64,000 nucleotides of DNA. Source: Candidatus Methanoperedens nitratireducens. Its GTDB lineage: Archaea > Halobacteriota > Methanosarcinia > Methanosarcinales > Methanoperedenaceae. Within the stretch, counting starts at the first letter, position 1. Each line of letters begins with the position of its first letter. The notes beneath the pieces were generated by a model that did not search any database, was not told where the DNA came from, and worked only from the letters and a program-made list of their open reading frames with translations. Of this stretch, positions 17,049-26,983 are shown in pieces. A program made the translations under genes and the position numbers. The stretch covers positions 110,542 through 174,541 of the forward strand of contig NZ_JMIY01000007.1 in assembly GCF_000685155.1 (NCBI RefSeq), given 5' to 3'.

Positions 17049-18488
17049 ATGGCATCTATGGGACAGGGAGCTGTCTATTTAATGATCTCAAATATTATTT
17101 TTCTGGGCAGTGGCTATGCTATCCATGTTGGTCTAGGTCGGTTGCTCGGACCTGAAGATTATGGTATATTTGGGGTAACTATAGCCATAATTACTTTTGT
17201 TGGTCTACTATTGAGAAGCGGGATTACTCAGGCAGCTTCTAAGTTTATTGCTGAAGATACAGAGAAGAGCAAAATAATAGCTCAGAAAACTGCAAAACTA
17301 CAGTTTGTTTTTGGGATAACTGTTTTTTTAATATATTTTTTTTCATCAGAATTGATCGCGGATATGTTCGGAGATAAGGAATTGATACCTTACATAAAAC
17401 TATCTTCCTTTGCAATTTTAACCTATGCTGTTTTTGCCCTGTATTTAAATATTGTAAATGGTTTAAAACATTATGGCGACCAGGCCAGAATGCTGTCAAT
17501 CTATTCGCTGGCAAAATTGGGGGGCGTATTTTTACTTGTAGCTCTGGGTTTTGGCATATACGGTGCCGTTATAGGCTTCATCCTTGCACCTGTTGCCGGG
17601 GCTATTGCGGGTATTAAATATTTAAAAATCGATTTTATCAAGAATATTGGAGATTTTGATATTAAAAAACTGATCTATTTCGCAGCGCCACTAACAGTAT
17701 TCGCAGTTAGTTATAATTTGATCGGGTCTATAGATCTATTTCTAGTAAAAAGTATTTTATCAGAGAATATTTACACAGGCTACTATACTGCATCCGGGAC
17801 TATTGCAAGGGTACCTGCATTCTTATTCCTGGGGCTTAGCATGGCTCTTTTTCCTGCGGTTTCTAAAGCAGTTATTAAAAAAGACCAGACACTCACAACC
17901 AGCTACATTCAGGATTCCCTCAGGTATATGCTAATGCTAATAATACCCGTCTCATTTCTTATAAATGCGACCGCAGATGATTTAGTTTCTTTCCTGTACT
18001 CAGCAAAATATGCCCCGGCGGCAGAGCCTTTAAAAATTCTGATTTTTGGGTGGGCTTTATTGGCGCTGTTCCAGCTTCTTGCAACTATACTGAGTGCAGG
18101 AGGCTATCCCAGGCTTCCTGCTTATATCGTTTGTCTATCTTTACTTATTTCCTTCCTGTTCAATTCGATTTTAATTCCAGTGTACGGATTACCTGGAGCA
18201 GCACTGGCAACGACAGTAACTGGATTGTTCGCGGTCTCACTTGCGGCGTTATATGTCCATAAGATCTACAGGGCATCAGTTGGTTTATCTTCGATACTGA
18301 AAATTTTCGGCGCATCAGTGGTGGTAAACTTCTTAGCAGGTAATATAAAGATTCATCACTATTTTCTTCCAATCGAATATATAATACTCTTTGGGATTTA
18401 TATTTTATTTCTATTTTTTTTACGAGAGATCAATAACAAGGATTTTCAAACATTTAAAAACTTAATAAAAAAAGAGGTAACTGTATAG
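17049..18488 (+). CDS. Oligosaccharide flippase (Wzx/MATE-like)
   Basis: The 479-residue protein has 12-14 hydrophobic segments. It has the MOP-superfamily beginning (GQGAVYLMISNIIFLGSGYA, then HVGLGRLLGPEDYGIFGV), in which LGPEDYG is the common loop of polysaccharide exporters. It should flip lipid-linked glycans across the membrane. Start is set at ATG 17049 because AGGTGAT lies at the right distance; a GTG at 17040 would overlap that ribosome site. Confidence 0.9.
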   Translation: MASMGQGAVYLMISNIIFLGSGYAIHVGLGRLLGPEDYGIFGVTIAIITFVGLLLRSGITQAASKFIAEDTEKSKIIAQKTAKLQFVFGITVFLIYFFSSELIADMFGDKELIPYIKLSSFAILTYAVFALYLNIVNGLKHYGDQARMLSIYSLAKLGGVFLLVALGFGIYGAVIGFILAPVAGAIAGIKYLKIDFIKNIGDFDIKKLIYFAAPLTVFAVSYNLIGSIDLFLVKSILSENIYTGYYTASGTIARVPAFLFLGLSMALFPAVSKAVIKKDQTLTTSYIQDSLRYMLMLIIPVSFLINATADDLVSFLYSAKYAPAAEPLKILIFGWALLALFQLLATILSAGGYPRLPAYIVCLSLLISFLFNSILIPVYGLPGAALATTVTGLFAVSLAALYVHKIYRASVGLSSILKIFGASVVVNFLAGNIKIHHYFLPIEYIILFGIYILFLFFLREINNKDFQTFKNLIKKEVTV

Positions 18489-18546
18489 ATTCGAGTACAA
18501 TATGAAAAATATAAAAAGGTTTAGAAAATAATATGAGGGATTTTAA

Positions 18547-20019
18547 ATGAAATATAAATGGATTATATTTATTCCGGCTGTTATTTTTATTTATTTGTTA
18601 TATGCAAGCCTGCTGCCTTTCGGCGGTGCGGCGATCTATAACATAGATGTTGGGGCTGATGATCTTCAGGGAATGGCAAAGCTCCAGGGTCCAGTGGAGA
18701 GAATCTCTGAACCTGAAGAAATAGATGGCATCACATTTCGAAATCTGCAGGCGGGACGGGTGTATTTTAATTTAAAGAGCCCCAATCTGAAGGACAGGGG
18801 AGAAGTTACAGTAAAGGTAATCTTCAGGGATAATTTTCCAGAAGGACAGAAACTCATGGTAGGAGCAAAAAACAATGATAGCCCAAGTTATGCATGGAAA
18901 GAACTCTATGTGCCATTTTATGAGGTTCTGAAGGAGTACCCATCTATAAAAATCGATAATAAACAGGTAATTACGATAAATGCCCCTGCCGAGCTATCAG
19001 GTCTGGATGATATGCCGGAAGGATCAGTCATCTCAGCGAATACAGATATCAACCTGAACCCCTATGTGGAGACCATAGAGAATACAGGCAGTAAGAACCT
19101 GAGCATCAATGTTACCCTGAGGGGAAGTCATACATTCTATACTTATGTAGATGATGGTGCATTGAATCTTAACCTCTCAAAGCAGGACCTGAACTGGAAT
19201 AACGGTACGGATGAGCTTAAAATAGAGGTATATTCCGATAAAGATAAGCTCATTGGAGATGGAGCTATTCCTGATGACGGAGAACAAAACAAGACTAATA
19301 TTCTGGGCCCAGTACAAAAAGCAGCCTTTTCCTTTTCAGATCTGGATAAAGGGGTCTACAGGATTGAGCTGATAAGTGGGATAGATCTGCTCATCAGGGA
19401 AATAGAGATAGACAAGGGCAGGTTAGTGGTAGAAGGGAGGCTATTTGTTGTCGGGAGCAATCCTGCTTATTTTAAGAGTGAAAGCGCCGTGCCTGTAGAG
19501 GTCTATTTTAAAAATCCGAGAAACAGCACTGTGAGCTTTCAAACCTATCATGCCCCAGGATTGCAGAACATAACAATGAAAAACGGCACCGCAAAAACCG
19601 TAGATATCAATAGGACCAGTGAGTTATTTAGCTTATCCCTGGAACAAGATGAGACGATGAGCGCGTTTATCTCTGAAAAGGGTAATGTCATAATCGACTC
19701 GATCAATTATTTCTCCTTCACTGAGGATTCATACTTCACCCCGAAGAAGTTTAGGGTTGTAAGTCTGAAGCCTGATCCAGGATGGGTCAAAGATAATGTT
19801 GACTATGTCATCCTTGAGTACGATTTTCCTGAAGGCAATGATTGGAAAACGGGCAGAGCGGGATGGAACATGAATGACTTATACATCAAGGATAATACAC
19901 TGAGCTTCAGCTTCAATGTTCCACATCTGGGAAGGGAAGAATTTCGTAATTACACTATACCTGTTGATAGGATAGAGATTGAGGTAAAAACACCCCCGAT
20001 ATGGGAGAGGATCAGATGA
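18547..20019 (+). CDS. Membrane-anchored extracellular beta-rich protein
   Basis: The 490-residue protein begins with a single hydrophobic segment (IIFIPAVIFIYLLYASLLPF), then a long soluble region with many Asn-x-Ser/Thr sequons and beta-strand patterns. The recurring D(D)GxxNLNL and VEVYFKNP elements resemble Ig-like modules. No catalytic motif is recognised. GAGGGA precedes the ATG. Its stop overlaps the next start as ATGA. It is probably exposed on the outer face and part of the glycan assembly or S-layer machinery. Confidence 0.6.
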   Translation: MKYKWIIFIPAVIFIYLLYASLLPFGGAAIYNIDVGADDLQGMAKLQGPVERISEPEEIDGITFRNLQAGRVYFNLKSPNLKDRGEVTVKVIFRDNFPEGQKLMVGAKNNDSPSYAWKELYVPFYEVLKEYPSIKIDNKQVITINAPAELSGLDDMPEGSVISANTDINLNPYVETIENTGSKNLSINVTLRGSHTFYTYVDDGALNLNLSKQDLNWNNGTDELKIEVYSDKDKLIGDGAIPDDGEQNKTNILGPVQKAAFSFSDLDKGVYRIELISGIDLLIREIEIDKGRLVVEGRLFVVGSNPAYFKSESAVPVEVYFKNPRNSTVSFQTYHAPGLQNITMKNGTAKTVDINRTSELFSLSLEQDETMSAFISEKGNVIIDSINYFSFTEDSYFTPKKFRVVSLKPDPGWVKDNVDYVILEYDFPEGNDWKTGRAGWNMNDLYIKDNTLSFSFNVPHLGREEFRNYTIPVDRIEIEVKTPPIWERIR

Positions 20020-20423
20020 ACATCGAAAGACTGGAAAAGAATAAAATGGTGATGCAATTCCTGGAATTGAACCATGAAATTTTCTCCATCTTGCTTGCGA
20101 CCTTTCTCCTTCTACTTCTGGCTGAGATCATCTGGACCGGGAGCATCTCGGCTTATATGAATACTAACTATCTTCTAATAATCGTAACAGTATCGGGTGC
20201 AATTTCGGTCATCACCAGAAAGGAGGAAGAAAAAGCAGAAAAGATTGAGTTGACAAAAAAAGACTACCTGTATATCGGGACACTTGGTATAGCAGGTACA
20301 TTGATAATCTGGTACAAGATTAAAGATATCGGGAATTTAGCTTACTTGATCTCCATCGTGTCTGGTGTACTTATTATAATGCTCTCATTGTTGCTTTTTG
20401 AGGAGGATGAAAAAGATGGTTGA
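20016..20423 (+). CDS. Small integral membrane protein
   Basis: The product is 135 residues with four hydrophobic segments. The start is placed at ATG 20016, overlapping the upstream stop as ATGA with GAGAGGA before it; an ATG at 20001 lies further inside the upstream gene. No family is recognised. It is one of three consecutive overlapping membrane genes (20016-22336) that must be made together. Confidence 0.6.
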   Translation: MNIERLEKNKMVMQFLELNHEIFSILLATFLLLLLAEIIWTGSISAYMNTNYLLIIVTVSGAISVITRKEEEKAEKIELTKKDYLYIGTLGIAGTLIIWYKIKDIGNLAYLISIVSGVLIIMLSLLLFEEDEKDG

Positions 20424-20745
20424 TATTGTTGAGATAATAAGGATAATCTTCGGCTCTGTATTTGTGATGTTCCTGCCGGGTTTTGCATGGAGTTTTGTGT
20501 TCTTTGCAAAAGAAGAGATCGACTGGATAGAGCGGATCGCTCTATCTTTCGGCTTAAGCATTGCACTTGTGCCTCTGGCAGTATTCTGGCTCAACTACCT
20601 TCTGGGGGTGAAGATCGGTATTTTAAATGTATCCATCGTGGTTCTTGCCCTGACCGGCGCAGCCGCTGGAACATACAGGCTGAAAGGGAAATATACCCTC
20701 GATGACCTGCTGGCACTGCTCAAGGGACGGCTGCAGAATGAGTAG
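20416..20745 (+). CDS. DUF1616-like membrane protein
   Basis: The 109-residue protein has three hydrophobic segments. The order (FVMFLPGFAWSFVFF, then ERIALSFGLSIALVPL, then ILNVSIVVLAL) is like the N-terminal part of DUF1616 proteins found in archaeal glycosylation loci. AGGAGGA at 20401-20407 points to ATG 20416, giving an 8-base overlap with the previous gene; 20407 is a possible alternative. The full DUF1616 is usually longer, so this may be a short form or a split gene whose remainder is elsewhere. Confidence 0.6.
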   Translation: MVDIVEIIRIIFGSVFVMFLPGFAWSFVFFAKEEIDWIERIALSFGLSIALVPLAVFWLNYLLGVKIGILNVSIVVLALTGAAAGTYRLKGKYTLDDLLALLKGRLQNE

Positions 20746-22336
20746 AGAAGTAATAAGGGCTTCTTTATACCAGCTTTTAATAATATACGCAATACTTGTT
20801 TTTCTCGCTGGTCTGGGTACCATCTCAAAATACACCCTGCATTTTGAAATCTTCGCTCTTGTACTGGCTGTTTTTGGTGCTCTGTCCATCAGAAAGGAGA
20901 ATAAGGACAATAATGAGATAAAGTTTCCGCCTGTATTGATAATCCTCCCTTTTATCATCATCCTTGTCTCCAGGATCATTCCTTATCTGAACAACAGCAT
21001 TCCACTGGGCTATGATCCCGGTATTTACAAATATGTAATGGAGACCTACCTGGAAAGTCTGCCAGATCTTCCAAAAGAAAATACAGACCTGTGGATGAGA
21101 AGCTGGTCTCCTCCCGGTCTATTTGTGATCACAGACCTGCTTTATTTGATCGGCTTTGATACTCATTCAATTTTAACCTGGGTCTTTATTTTTTTTGAAT
21201 TGCTGCTGGGTCTGGGGATTTACGTTACAGCAAGCAGGTTTTTTGGAAAGGGAACTGGAATTTTGTCGCTTTTTATATACTCGATCTCGATAACCCAGTA
21301 CAAGGTATTCTGGTACATGTATTACAAGAACGTTGTTGCTCTTTTCATCATGCTAATCGCCCTGTATTTTTTAAGATCCCGCAAATACCTTCCCTTCATC
21401 CTTACAGCTTCATTTGTGGGCGCTGTGCACAGGCCAACCTTTATGATATTCGGTTTAATATATCTCGGCTATATCATTTCCTGTAGAAAAGAATATATTA
21501 AAAACGTTTTAGCCGGCGCGATTATTTTAGCACTTACGCTGACCTTTTACACTCAGAACATAAGGGAAGCGATATTTGATAAAATCGAGCCAATAATTAC
21601 TGCGAATATTGGTGCCGGGACCTTTATTTCACTCTCCACCTATCAGTTATTGTCGTTATCTTATCTTCCATTTGCTCTGCTTGGATTTCTTATCCTTGCA
21701 CGGAGAAAAGATTTCAACCTCTTTTTCCTCTGGTTTTTGATAACTGGAGTGATAGTGTACTTCAAGCTGATATTTTTCAATAGATTTATTATTCACCTGG
21801 ATGTGGCAATGATCATCCTTGCCTCCTTCGGGTTTTATGAGCTCATAAAATTTAATAAAAGGATCGGTACTGCTACACTGCTTATTTTGTTCTTATCTTC
21901 TCTGCTCGTAATGAATCAGAATATTAGTGACACAAAGCCGCTTATCAGTGAGAAAGAGCTGGATATAATAAAACAATTTAACAATATAGAGAGCGATGCC
22001 TATGTTATGTCCACATCAAGCTACTATTCACCATGGGTCCTGGGCTACAGTGGGAGAAAAACTATTGCGCCCGGGTTGTTTGATCATAATAGGTGGAATC
22101 TTGAAGAATGGAGGAAATTCTGGGAAACAGACGATAAAGAGAGAGCTGTAGAGATGCTTGATGTTTATGAAAGACCATTGTACATTTATTTAGGGGAAAT
22201 GAGCAGAATAAATGAGAGAAAGTTTGAAAACGGGTGTTTTGATAAAATACTCCAGGAGAATAAAATAAAGATATACAAGGCTATATGTAATAATACAGAT
22301 ATGCGACAGGATTATAATTACGTCAATCAAGAGTAA
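20738..22336 (+). CDS. Polytopic GT-C-type membrane glycosyltransferase
   Basis: The 532-residue protein has about 11 hydrophobic segments and a large extracytoplasmic tail. YDPGIYKYVMETYLESLPDL after the second or third helix provides the acidic loop residues expected of GT-C enzymes, and HRPTFMIFGLIYLGY is a typical middle helix. It probably transfers a sugar from a polyprenyl-phosphate donor outside the membrane. Start is ATG 20738, overlapping the upstream stop (ATGAGTAG). Its 3' end overlaps the convergent gene by 14 bases. Confidence 0.7.
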   Translation: MSREVIRASLYQLLIIYAILVFLAGLGTISKYTLHFEIFALVLAVFGALSIRKENKDNNEIKFPPVLIILPFIIILVSRIIPYLNNSIPLGYDPGIYKYVMETYLESLPDLPKENTDLWMRSWSPPGLFVITDLLYLIGFDTHSILTWVFIFFELLLGLGIYVTASRFFGKGTGILSLFIYSISITQYKVFWYMYYKNVVALFIMLIALYFLRSRKYLPFILTASFVGAVHRPTFMIFGLIYLGYIISCRKEYIKNVLAGAIILALTLTFYTQNIREAIFDKIEPIITANIGAGTFISLSTYQLLSLSYLPFALLGFLILARRKDFNLFFLWFLITGVIVYFKLIFFNRFIIHLDVAMIILASFGFYELIKFNKRIGTATLLILFLSSLLVMNQNISDTKPLISEKELDIIKQFNNIESDAYVMSTSSYYSPWVLGYSGRKTIAPGLFDHNRWNLEEWRKFWETDDKERAVEMLDVYERPLYIYLGEMSRINERKFENGCFDKILQENKIKIYKAICNNTDMRQDYNYVNQE

Positions 22337-23618
22337 ACTCAAACCTTTTTCCGTTTACGTTCAGCACTAATTTTTTCGGGCTTGCACCTTCTTTAAGACG
22401 CTCAAAGAAGACTGCCCCTTCTCTCATTGACTGGGGATATAGATCAGTCTGTGCTATTCCTGCACTTCTTGATATTTTTATGTTCTCATATTGCATACCA
22501 TTGTTATCTATTAGTATAGTACCTGATCCCAGTTTGAACTGTTTCTCTTCATTCTCTGTATTTTTAACAGACAACCAGATACTTGTAAATGTAATCCCTG
22601 AAGTTACACTCATTACAGTAATCTCAAGCCCACTATTAGATAAAGGTACACCGATCTCTCCGATCGTATCCTCCTCTGCTTTAACCTGGGTTGTGTTAAT
22701 AGTGAAATAGACCGTCCGTGTAGAAGCATTGCCAGCAGTATTATTAGCGAATATAGTCAGTTTATGGGTTCCATCCTGAATGGGTCTGTAAACCTGGATG
22801 TAGTCGTACTCAGCATTTGAATTCACTGCACTTAAACGGGAATTTCCCTTTAGATATGGTTCGCTGTCTATATGCTCAATATACTGTGCATCATCTATGA
22901 ATGTCTGGATTTTACTGCCGTTTAATACGATCTTCCATGTATGCCATCTGTCAGGGTCTATACCTGAAAGCTTTGTACTGGATAAGGTGGTAGAACTCTT
23001 GTTGTCCACTTTATTCAACTGGAAGTTGTTGTAAGCATCAGGGGTTTGTACGCGATAATATTTGCCCTGTCCATCCCATCGCAGGTCTATAGATATGGAT
23101 TTCCCTGATGTAATCTTCGCCTTTGTCTCTATTATATAATTGTCCCACTCTGGCTTACCTAAAGATGAGGTCCCCCCTGTCGTGATGTAATTTCCCCCTT
23201 CCACGCGCCATTTACCGCTTTCTTTCCATCTGCCCTCTGTTGTTTTACTGAAATCATCGATGAATAGTGGATTAAGCCTGACAAAATCTATCTTTGCAGT
23301 AGTTCCATCATTGGGGATCGTAACTTTAGGCCCCCCATCAATTGAGATAGAAACACTATCCAGGTTGCTACCTGTGACAATAAAATCCAGAGGAGGCGTA
23401 CTGGTGCTGTAGGTGATGTTTTTCGGAGAGTTGATCTTTATACCGGGCGCCGGGATTGAGACCGGAGTTTCTGCTGGCGTTGGATCAGGCATTTTATTCT
23501 GCTGTTCGCCTGGCGAGGAGCTATTACCCTGCACTCCGCTCCAGTAGGAAAATACTATGAGAGTAAGGAAGATTAATATAATAAATGCTGCGCTGATAAG
23601 CTCTCTCCGATGATGCAT
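22323..23618 (-). CDS. Exported LamG-like/DUF4352-type surface protein
   Basis: The start at 23618 is supported by GAGAGAGGTGG five bases upstream; an ATG at 23693 lacks such a site. The 431-residue protein has an N-terminal membrane anchor (AAFIILIFLTLIVFSYW), a Pro/Thr-rich linker and an Ig-like segment. Next comes a jelly-roll domain typical of 3-keto-disaccharide hydrolase/LamG folds (DDFSKTTEGRWKESGKWRVE, HTWKIVLNGSKIQTFIDD). The C-terminal beta domain resembles DUF4352. It probably binds carbohydrate at the cell surface. No catalytic residues can be asserted. Confidence 0.65.
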   Translation of the reverse strand: MHHRRELISAAFIILIFLTLIVFSYWSGVQGNSSSPGEQQNKMPDPTPAETPVSIPAPGIKINSPKNITYSTSTPPLDFIVTGSNLDSVSISIDGGPKVTIPNDGTTAKIDFVRLNPLFIDDFSKTTEGRWKESGKWRVEGGNYITTGGTSSLGKPEWDNYIIETKAKITSGKSISIDLRWDGQGKYYRVQTPDAYNNFQLNKVDNKSSTTLSSTKLSGIDPDRWHTWKIVLNGSKIQTFIDDAQYIEHIDSEPYLKGNSRLSAVNSNAEYDYIQVYRPIQDGTHKLTIFANNTAGNASTRTVYFTINTTQVKAEEDTIGEIGVPLSNSGLEITVMSVTSGITFTSIWLSVKNTENEEKQFKLGSGTILIDNNGMQYENIKISRSAGIAQTDLYPQSMREGAVFFERLKEGASPKKLVLNVNGKRFEFTLD

Positions 23619-23780
23619 TTTTCCACCTCTCTCACGCCAGCTCCGAAGTGACGAGCGCTTCTCAATTATTTTGTCTCTATCTTCATTTTTCACAACTTCA
23701 CAACCTTAGTTTGTCTCCTTTTTAATCTATTATTCTTATTTTGAAAACATATAAATATATTTACCACTAATGAAAGAAAA

Positions 23781-24653
23781 ATGAGAAAATATTTCGGTAA
23801 ATTTAAAACAGTAGCAGAGAAGTATCGGCAGGTGCTTATAGTAGCCGCCGGGATTGTGTTTAATCCCATTGGGTACATAAAGAATAGAAAAAAGGAAAAG
23901 GGCCAACAATTGATTGTGAGTAAAAGACCGCAGATAGAGGATGAGAGACAGCGCTTTATAGCAATATCCAGCGGTAAAGGTGGAGTGGGCAAGACCACAA
24001 TAGCAGCTAACCTCGGAGCAGCACTCGCAGAACTGGGCAATAAAGTTACCCTCATCGATATGGATTTAGTCATGCCGAATCTTGAGATAATCACAGGTTT
24101 GAGAAATCCACATACTGGTTTGATAGACATGATTGAGGGAAGACTTGAGTTTGAGCACGTAGTTTATACAGGACCAATGGGCACTAAGGTGATCCCACCG
24201 GGAATAATGCTGGATGGATACAGCGAAAAGAACGTAGAAAAGATAAAGAGACTCCTGAAAGATTTTCCTCTTAAAAGCGATTACATTATCCTTGACATGC
24301 CCCCTGGAAGAGAAGCAGTTGAGGTGCTCACAGATAAGATAGAAGCTCTGATCGTGGTGAACCCGAATAAAGCCGCTGTGCTTGATGCGCTCAACATGAA
24401 GGTACTGCTTGAGAAAAAAGGGGTGAAGATACTGGGAACTGTGATCAATAGAGCAAATAGAGAAGATGAAGAATGGATAGACGAGACAGAAAGAGTGCTT
24501 GAGACATCTGTAGTAGCTGTTATACCTGAGAGCAGGATAGTGAAAGAATCCCTGGATAACGAGGAATGTTTTGTGGCTACAGCTGCACAGAGCGACCCCT
24601 CAAAGGAGATAATGGATCTGGCAATAGAGTTAGCAGGAGCAAAGAAAATTTAA
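23781..24653 (+). CDS. MinD/ParA-family ATPase with N-terminal extension
   Basis: The 290-residue protein carries a deviant Walker A (SSGKGGVGKTTIAANLG) near residue 65, a switch segment (VTLIDMDLVMPNLEIITG) and a Walker B region (DYIILDMPPG), as in MinD. The first 55 residues are an unusual extension with a hydrophobic stretch (VLIVAAGIVFNPIGYI) and a basic patch that could bind membrane. No MinC or MinE is nearby. Being next to the glycan locus it may position an envelope assembly apparatus rather than the division site; this is inference. Confidence 0.85.
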   Translation: MRKYFGKFKTVAEKYRQVLIVAAGIVFNPIGYIKNRKKEKGQQLIVSKRPQIEDERQRFIAISSGKGGVGKTTIAANLGAALAELGNKVTLIDMDLVMPNLEIITGLRNPHTGLIDMIEGRLEFEHVVYTGPMGTKVIPPGIMLDGYSEKNVEKIKRLLKDFPLKSDYIILDMPPGREAVEVLTDKIEALIVVNPNKAAVLDALNMKVLLEKKGVKILGTVINRANREDEEWIDETERVLETSVVAVIPESRIVKESLDNEECFVATAAQSDPSKEIMDLAIELAGAKKI

Positions 24654-24695
24654 TCATGGGTTCAAGGATAACATGTCATGTGTTCTCTCACCGAA

Positions 24696-24727
24696 AACCA
24701 GAGACAGTGGCGAACATGTCTCTGGTT
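24696..24727. terminator. Strong hairpin between convergent genes
   Basis: AACCAGAGACA and TGTCTCTGGTT form a perfect 11-bp stem with a 10-base loop between the MinD-like gene and the convergent sulfate-activation operon. A bidirectional transcript end is likely. Confidence 0.65.
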
Positions 24728-24740
24728 AAGATCAGTCCAA

Positions 24741-24962
24741 TCAGTCCAGATACCCAAGTGCCCTTAATCGCTCCTTTACCTTCTGTTCATCTTCTTCAGA
24801 TAACACTTCTTCAGGCTCTTCTCCATCCTCTTCCTTAAGAACTTCCTCTAATACAAATATTATATACTCATCCGCTGATTTAAACTCAGTTTCATCAATG
24901 CGTTCCTCTATTTTCCTGATTATCTCTTTTGGAATTTTTATTTCTCCAAATTCTTTGCTCAT
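24741..24962 (-). CDS. Ribbon-helix-helix (CopG-like) small protein, last gene of the sulfurylase operon
   Basis: The 73-residue protein starts GEIKIPKEIIRKIEERIDET and continues FKSADEYIIFVLEEVL, a classic ribbon-helix-helix arrangement for DNA binding as a dimer. An acidic linker follows, and a C-terminal tail ends RLRALGYLD. Its start overlaps the stop of the AlkP-like gene as TAATG. A second RHH protein opens the same operon (27799-28011) and ends RLKRLGYL. Confidence 0.75.
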   Translation of the reverse strand: MSKEFGEIKIPKEIIRKIEERIDETEFKSADEYIIFVLEEVLKEEDGEEPEEVLSEEDEQKVKERLRALGYLD

Positions 24963-25681
24963 TAATTCACCTCTGGAATTTCTTTGATCATATCTGCAAA
25001 ATCAGTTATCTTCGGGTTGCCCAGATCCTTAAGATCAGTACTCCAGAACCCGTAATTCGAATGATCCCCGAAGATACCGACTCGCTCCATACCGTGATCC
25101 GATAGTACAATTAAAGTATGGTTGATAGTGCCCGCAATCTCATCTAAATCCCTGTAGATCAGTTTCATCATTGATCCGTTGCCGAAATTCAGGTGCCCGA
25201 TGACATCGGCCACACTGAAATATCCGAGCACAAAATCATAATCTCCCTGCAGGGCGGTACTGAATTCCTGCTTTATTCTTCTGTGATGAAGAAATGCAAG
25301 GTTATTATACTCTGTCCTTATGTTCTTTTTTTCTTCTTCGCTCTGTGCATCAAAATAATACTTAAGCATTCTCCGTTCCTGTTCATGCTGCTCTTTGATG
25401 TAGCTAAATCCGGGCAGGTCAATTATTTTTGGGTTTTTAAAAGATCTAAAGAACGTATCCTCCATATCCAGCTCAGTGTTCCACATCTCTTTATCGCCCC
25501 TGGCTACTATCTCTTTCTCCATGTTCTTCCCTGTCATGAAAGAGCTCCAGAGCACCATTGTCTTCGGCTCTGAAAATTCTTTGATATTGGTTTTTCCGTA
25601 GAATCTCTGCTTTAGATTTTTGCAGTTGAATTCTTCCACCAGTGTATATTCCAGGGCATCGATAGCAAGAACAACGATCAT
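24962..25681 (-). CDS. Short alkaline phosphatase superfamily protein
   Basis: The 239-residue protein has AlkP-superfamily motifs: an N-terminal metal Asp (VLAIDALEY), a nucleophile region (WSSFMTGKN), SDHGMERVG and a [10 protein letters not shown] block. It is about half the length of the AlkP protein at 15430-17025, so the cap region is reduced. It overlaps CysN by ATGA and sits within a sulfate-activation operon. This suggests it handles a sulfated or adenylated intermediate, for instance hydrolysis of a nucleotide or sulfate ester. Substrate unknown. Confidence 0.75.
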   Translation of the reverse strand: MIVVLAIDALEYTLVEEFNCKNLKQRFYGKTNIKEFSEPKTMVLWSSFMTGKNMEKEIVARGDKEMWNTELDMEDTFFRSFKNPKIIDLPGFSYIKEQHEQERRMLKYYFDAQSEEEKKNIRTEYNNLAFLHHRRIKQEFSTALQGDYDFVLGYFSVADVIGHLNFGNGSMMKLIYRDLDEIAGTINHTLIVLSDHGMERVGIFGDHSNYGFWSTDLKDLGNPKITDFADMIKEIPEVN

Positions 25682-26910
25682 TGTTCCGGCTCCGTGATAA
25701 TTCCGCCAGCACAGGTATCTTCTCTTCCAAGCACGAACCTGCCCAGTTCTTCAATTTTATTAAAATTCTCCACCACAACTGGTTTATCAGTTCTGATAAC
25801 TATATTTGCCACTTCTCTATTTTTGATCTCAGTTGCATCTTCTGCAATCAGCTCAAGGGTAGAGGAGTTGATAACCCGGTTGATCTTCTCGACCTCACAG
25901 GATACTTCCTGAGTTGAACACCTGAACATCAGCCTTTCGCCTATCTTAAATGGAGTTCTGTCCATCCAGAAAACGTTAGCCATTATCCTGTCTGTAACCG
26001 CAGGCATATCTCCATTATGTATAACAACATTACCCCTGTCGATGAATAGTTTATCCTCTGTAGTAATACCTATACTCTTTCCTGCTTCAGCTTCCGTAAC
26101 ATTCTTTAAATATTCCTCTATGCTCTTTACTCGCGTCTCCTCTCCAGAGGGGAGTATCTTAATTTTGTCCCCTTTTTTTATTACTCCGCTCTCAACCCTT
26201 CCAACTATGATGCGTTTATCAAAATTATAAATGTCCTGGACAACAAAACGCAGAGGTTTATAATTTGCGCTTTCTTTAGTTTTGAATATATCCAGTGCCT
26301 CAAGTAAGGTAGGGCCATCATACCAGTTCATTTTTGATATCTTGTTTGCTATGAAATCTCCTTTTTTGGCTGAAATGGGTATCACATACGAGGGTTTTAT
26401 ACTAATGTCCAATAAAAATTTCAGGATATCTTTTTTCACGCTCTCAAATCTTTTCTGGTCATAATTGATTAAATCCATCTTGTTAACAACCACAATTACC
26501 TGGGATAATCCCAGCATTCCAAGAATATATGCATGCCTCTTTGTCTGCTCCCTAACACCTTCTTCCACGTCAACAATGAGCACGGCAGCTTCTGCCTGTG
26601 ATGCTCCACTTATCATGTTTTTTACAAACTCTACATGGCCCGGGGCATCAATTATTACATAGTTTCTTTTTTCAGTGTTGAAAAAAGTTTGAGCCGTGTC
26701 TATAGTGATCCCCTGATCACGCTCTTCCTCCAGATGATCCATGACGTAGCCAAACTCTATCTCCCTGCCCAGACTCTCGCATATTTGTTTGATCTCCTCT
26801 ATTTTTCCTTCCGGCAGTGAGCCCGTATCATATAACAGTCTTCCGATCAAAGTGCTCTTGCCATGGTCGACATGTCCAACAATTACAAATTTTAGGTTTT
26901 CGTTATTCAT
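25678..26910 (-). CDS. cysN: Sulfate adenylyltransferase subunit 1, EF-Tu-like GTPase
   Basis: The 410-residue GTPase shows G1 [10 protein letters not shown]3 DAPGHVEFV and G4 NKMDL, followed by two beta-barrel domains like EF-1 alpha. The gene beside it encodes a CysD-type PP-loop protein, which together define ATP sulfurylase: sulfate plus ATP to APS and pyrophosphate, driven by GTP hydrolysis. No APS kinase domain is fused at the C-terminus, unlike bacterial NodQ. The gap to the CysD gene is 73 bases. A role in sulfation of surface glycans is inferred from the neighbouring glycan locus; sulfur assimilation is the alternative. Confidence 0.9.
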   Translation of the reverse strand: MNNENLKFVIVGHVDHGKSTLIGRLLYDTGSLPEGKIEEIKQICESLGREIEFGYVMDHLEEERDQGITIDTAQTFFNTEKRNYVIIDAPGHVEFVKNMISGASQAEAAVLIVDVEEGVREQTKRHAYILGMLGLSQVIVVVNKMDLINYDQKRFESVKKDILKFLLDISIKPSYVIPISAKKGDFIANKISKMNWYDGPTLLEALDIFKTKESANYKPLRFVVQDIYNFDKRIIVGRVESGVIKKGDKIKILPSGEETRVKSIEEYLKNVTEAEAGKSIGITTEDKLFIDRGNVVIHNGDMPAVTDRIMANVFWMDRTPFKIGERLMFRCSTQEVSCEVEKINRVINSSTLELIAEDATEIKNREVANIVIRTDKPVVVENFNKIEELGRFVLGREDTCAGGIITEPEQ

Positions 26911-26983
26911 CTCTAAATCCTCCCTATTGCACCAGTATCATTGCTATAAGAATTGTTTCTACAGGCATTTCCATTTCAATCGT

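Noticed and set aside
25681..26820. Several plus-strand frames across cysN
   Set aside because: All are antisense to a well-conserved GTPase with intact G motifs.
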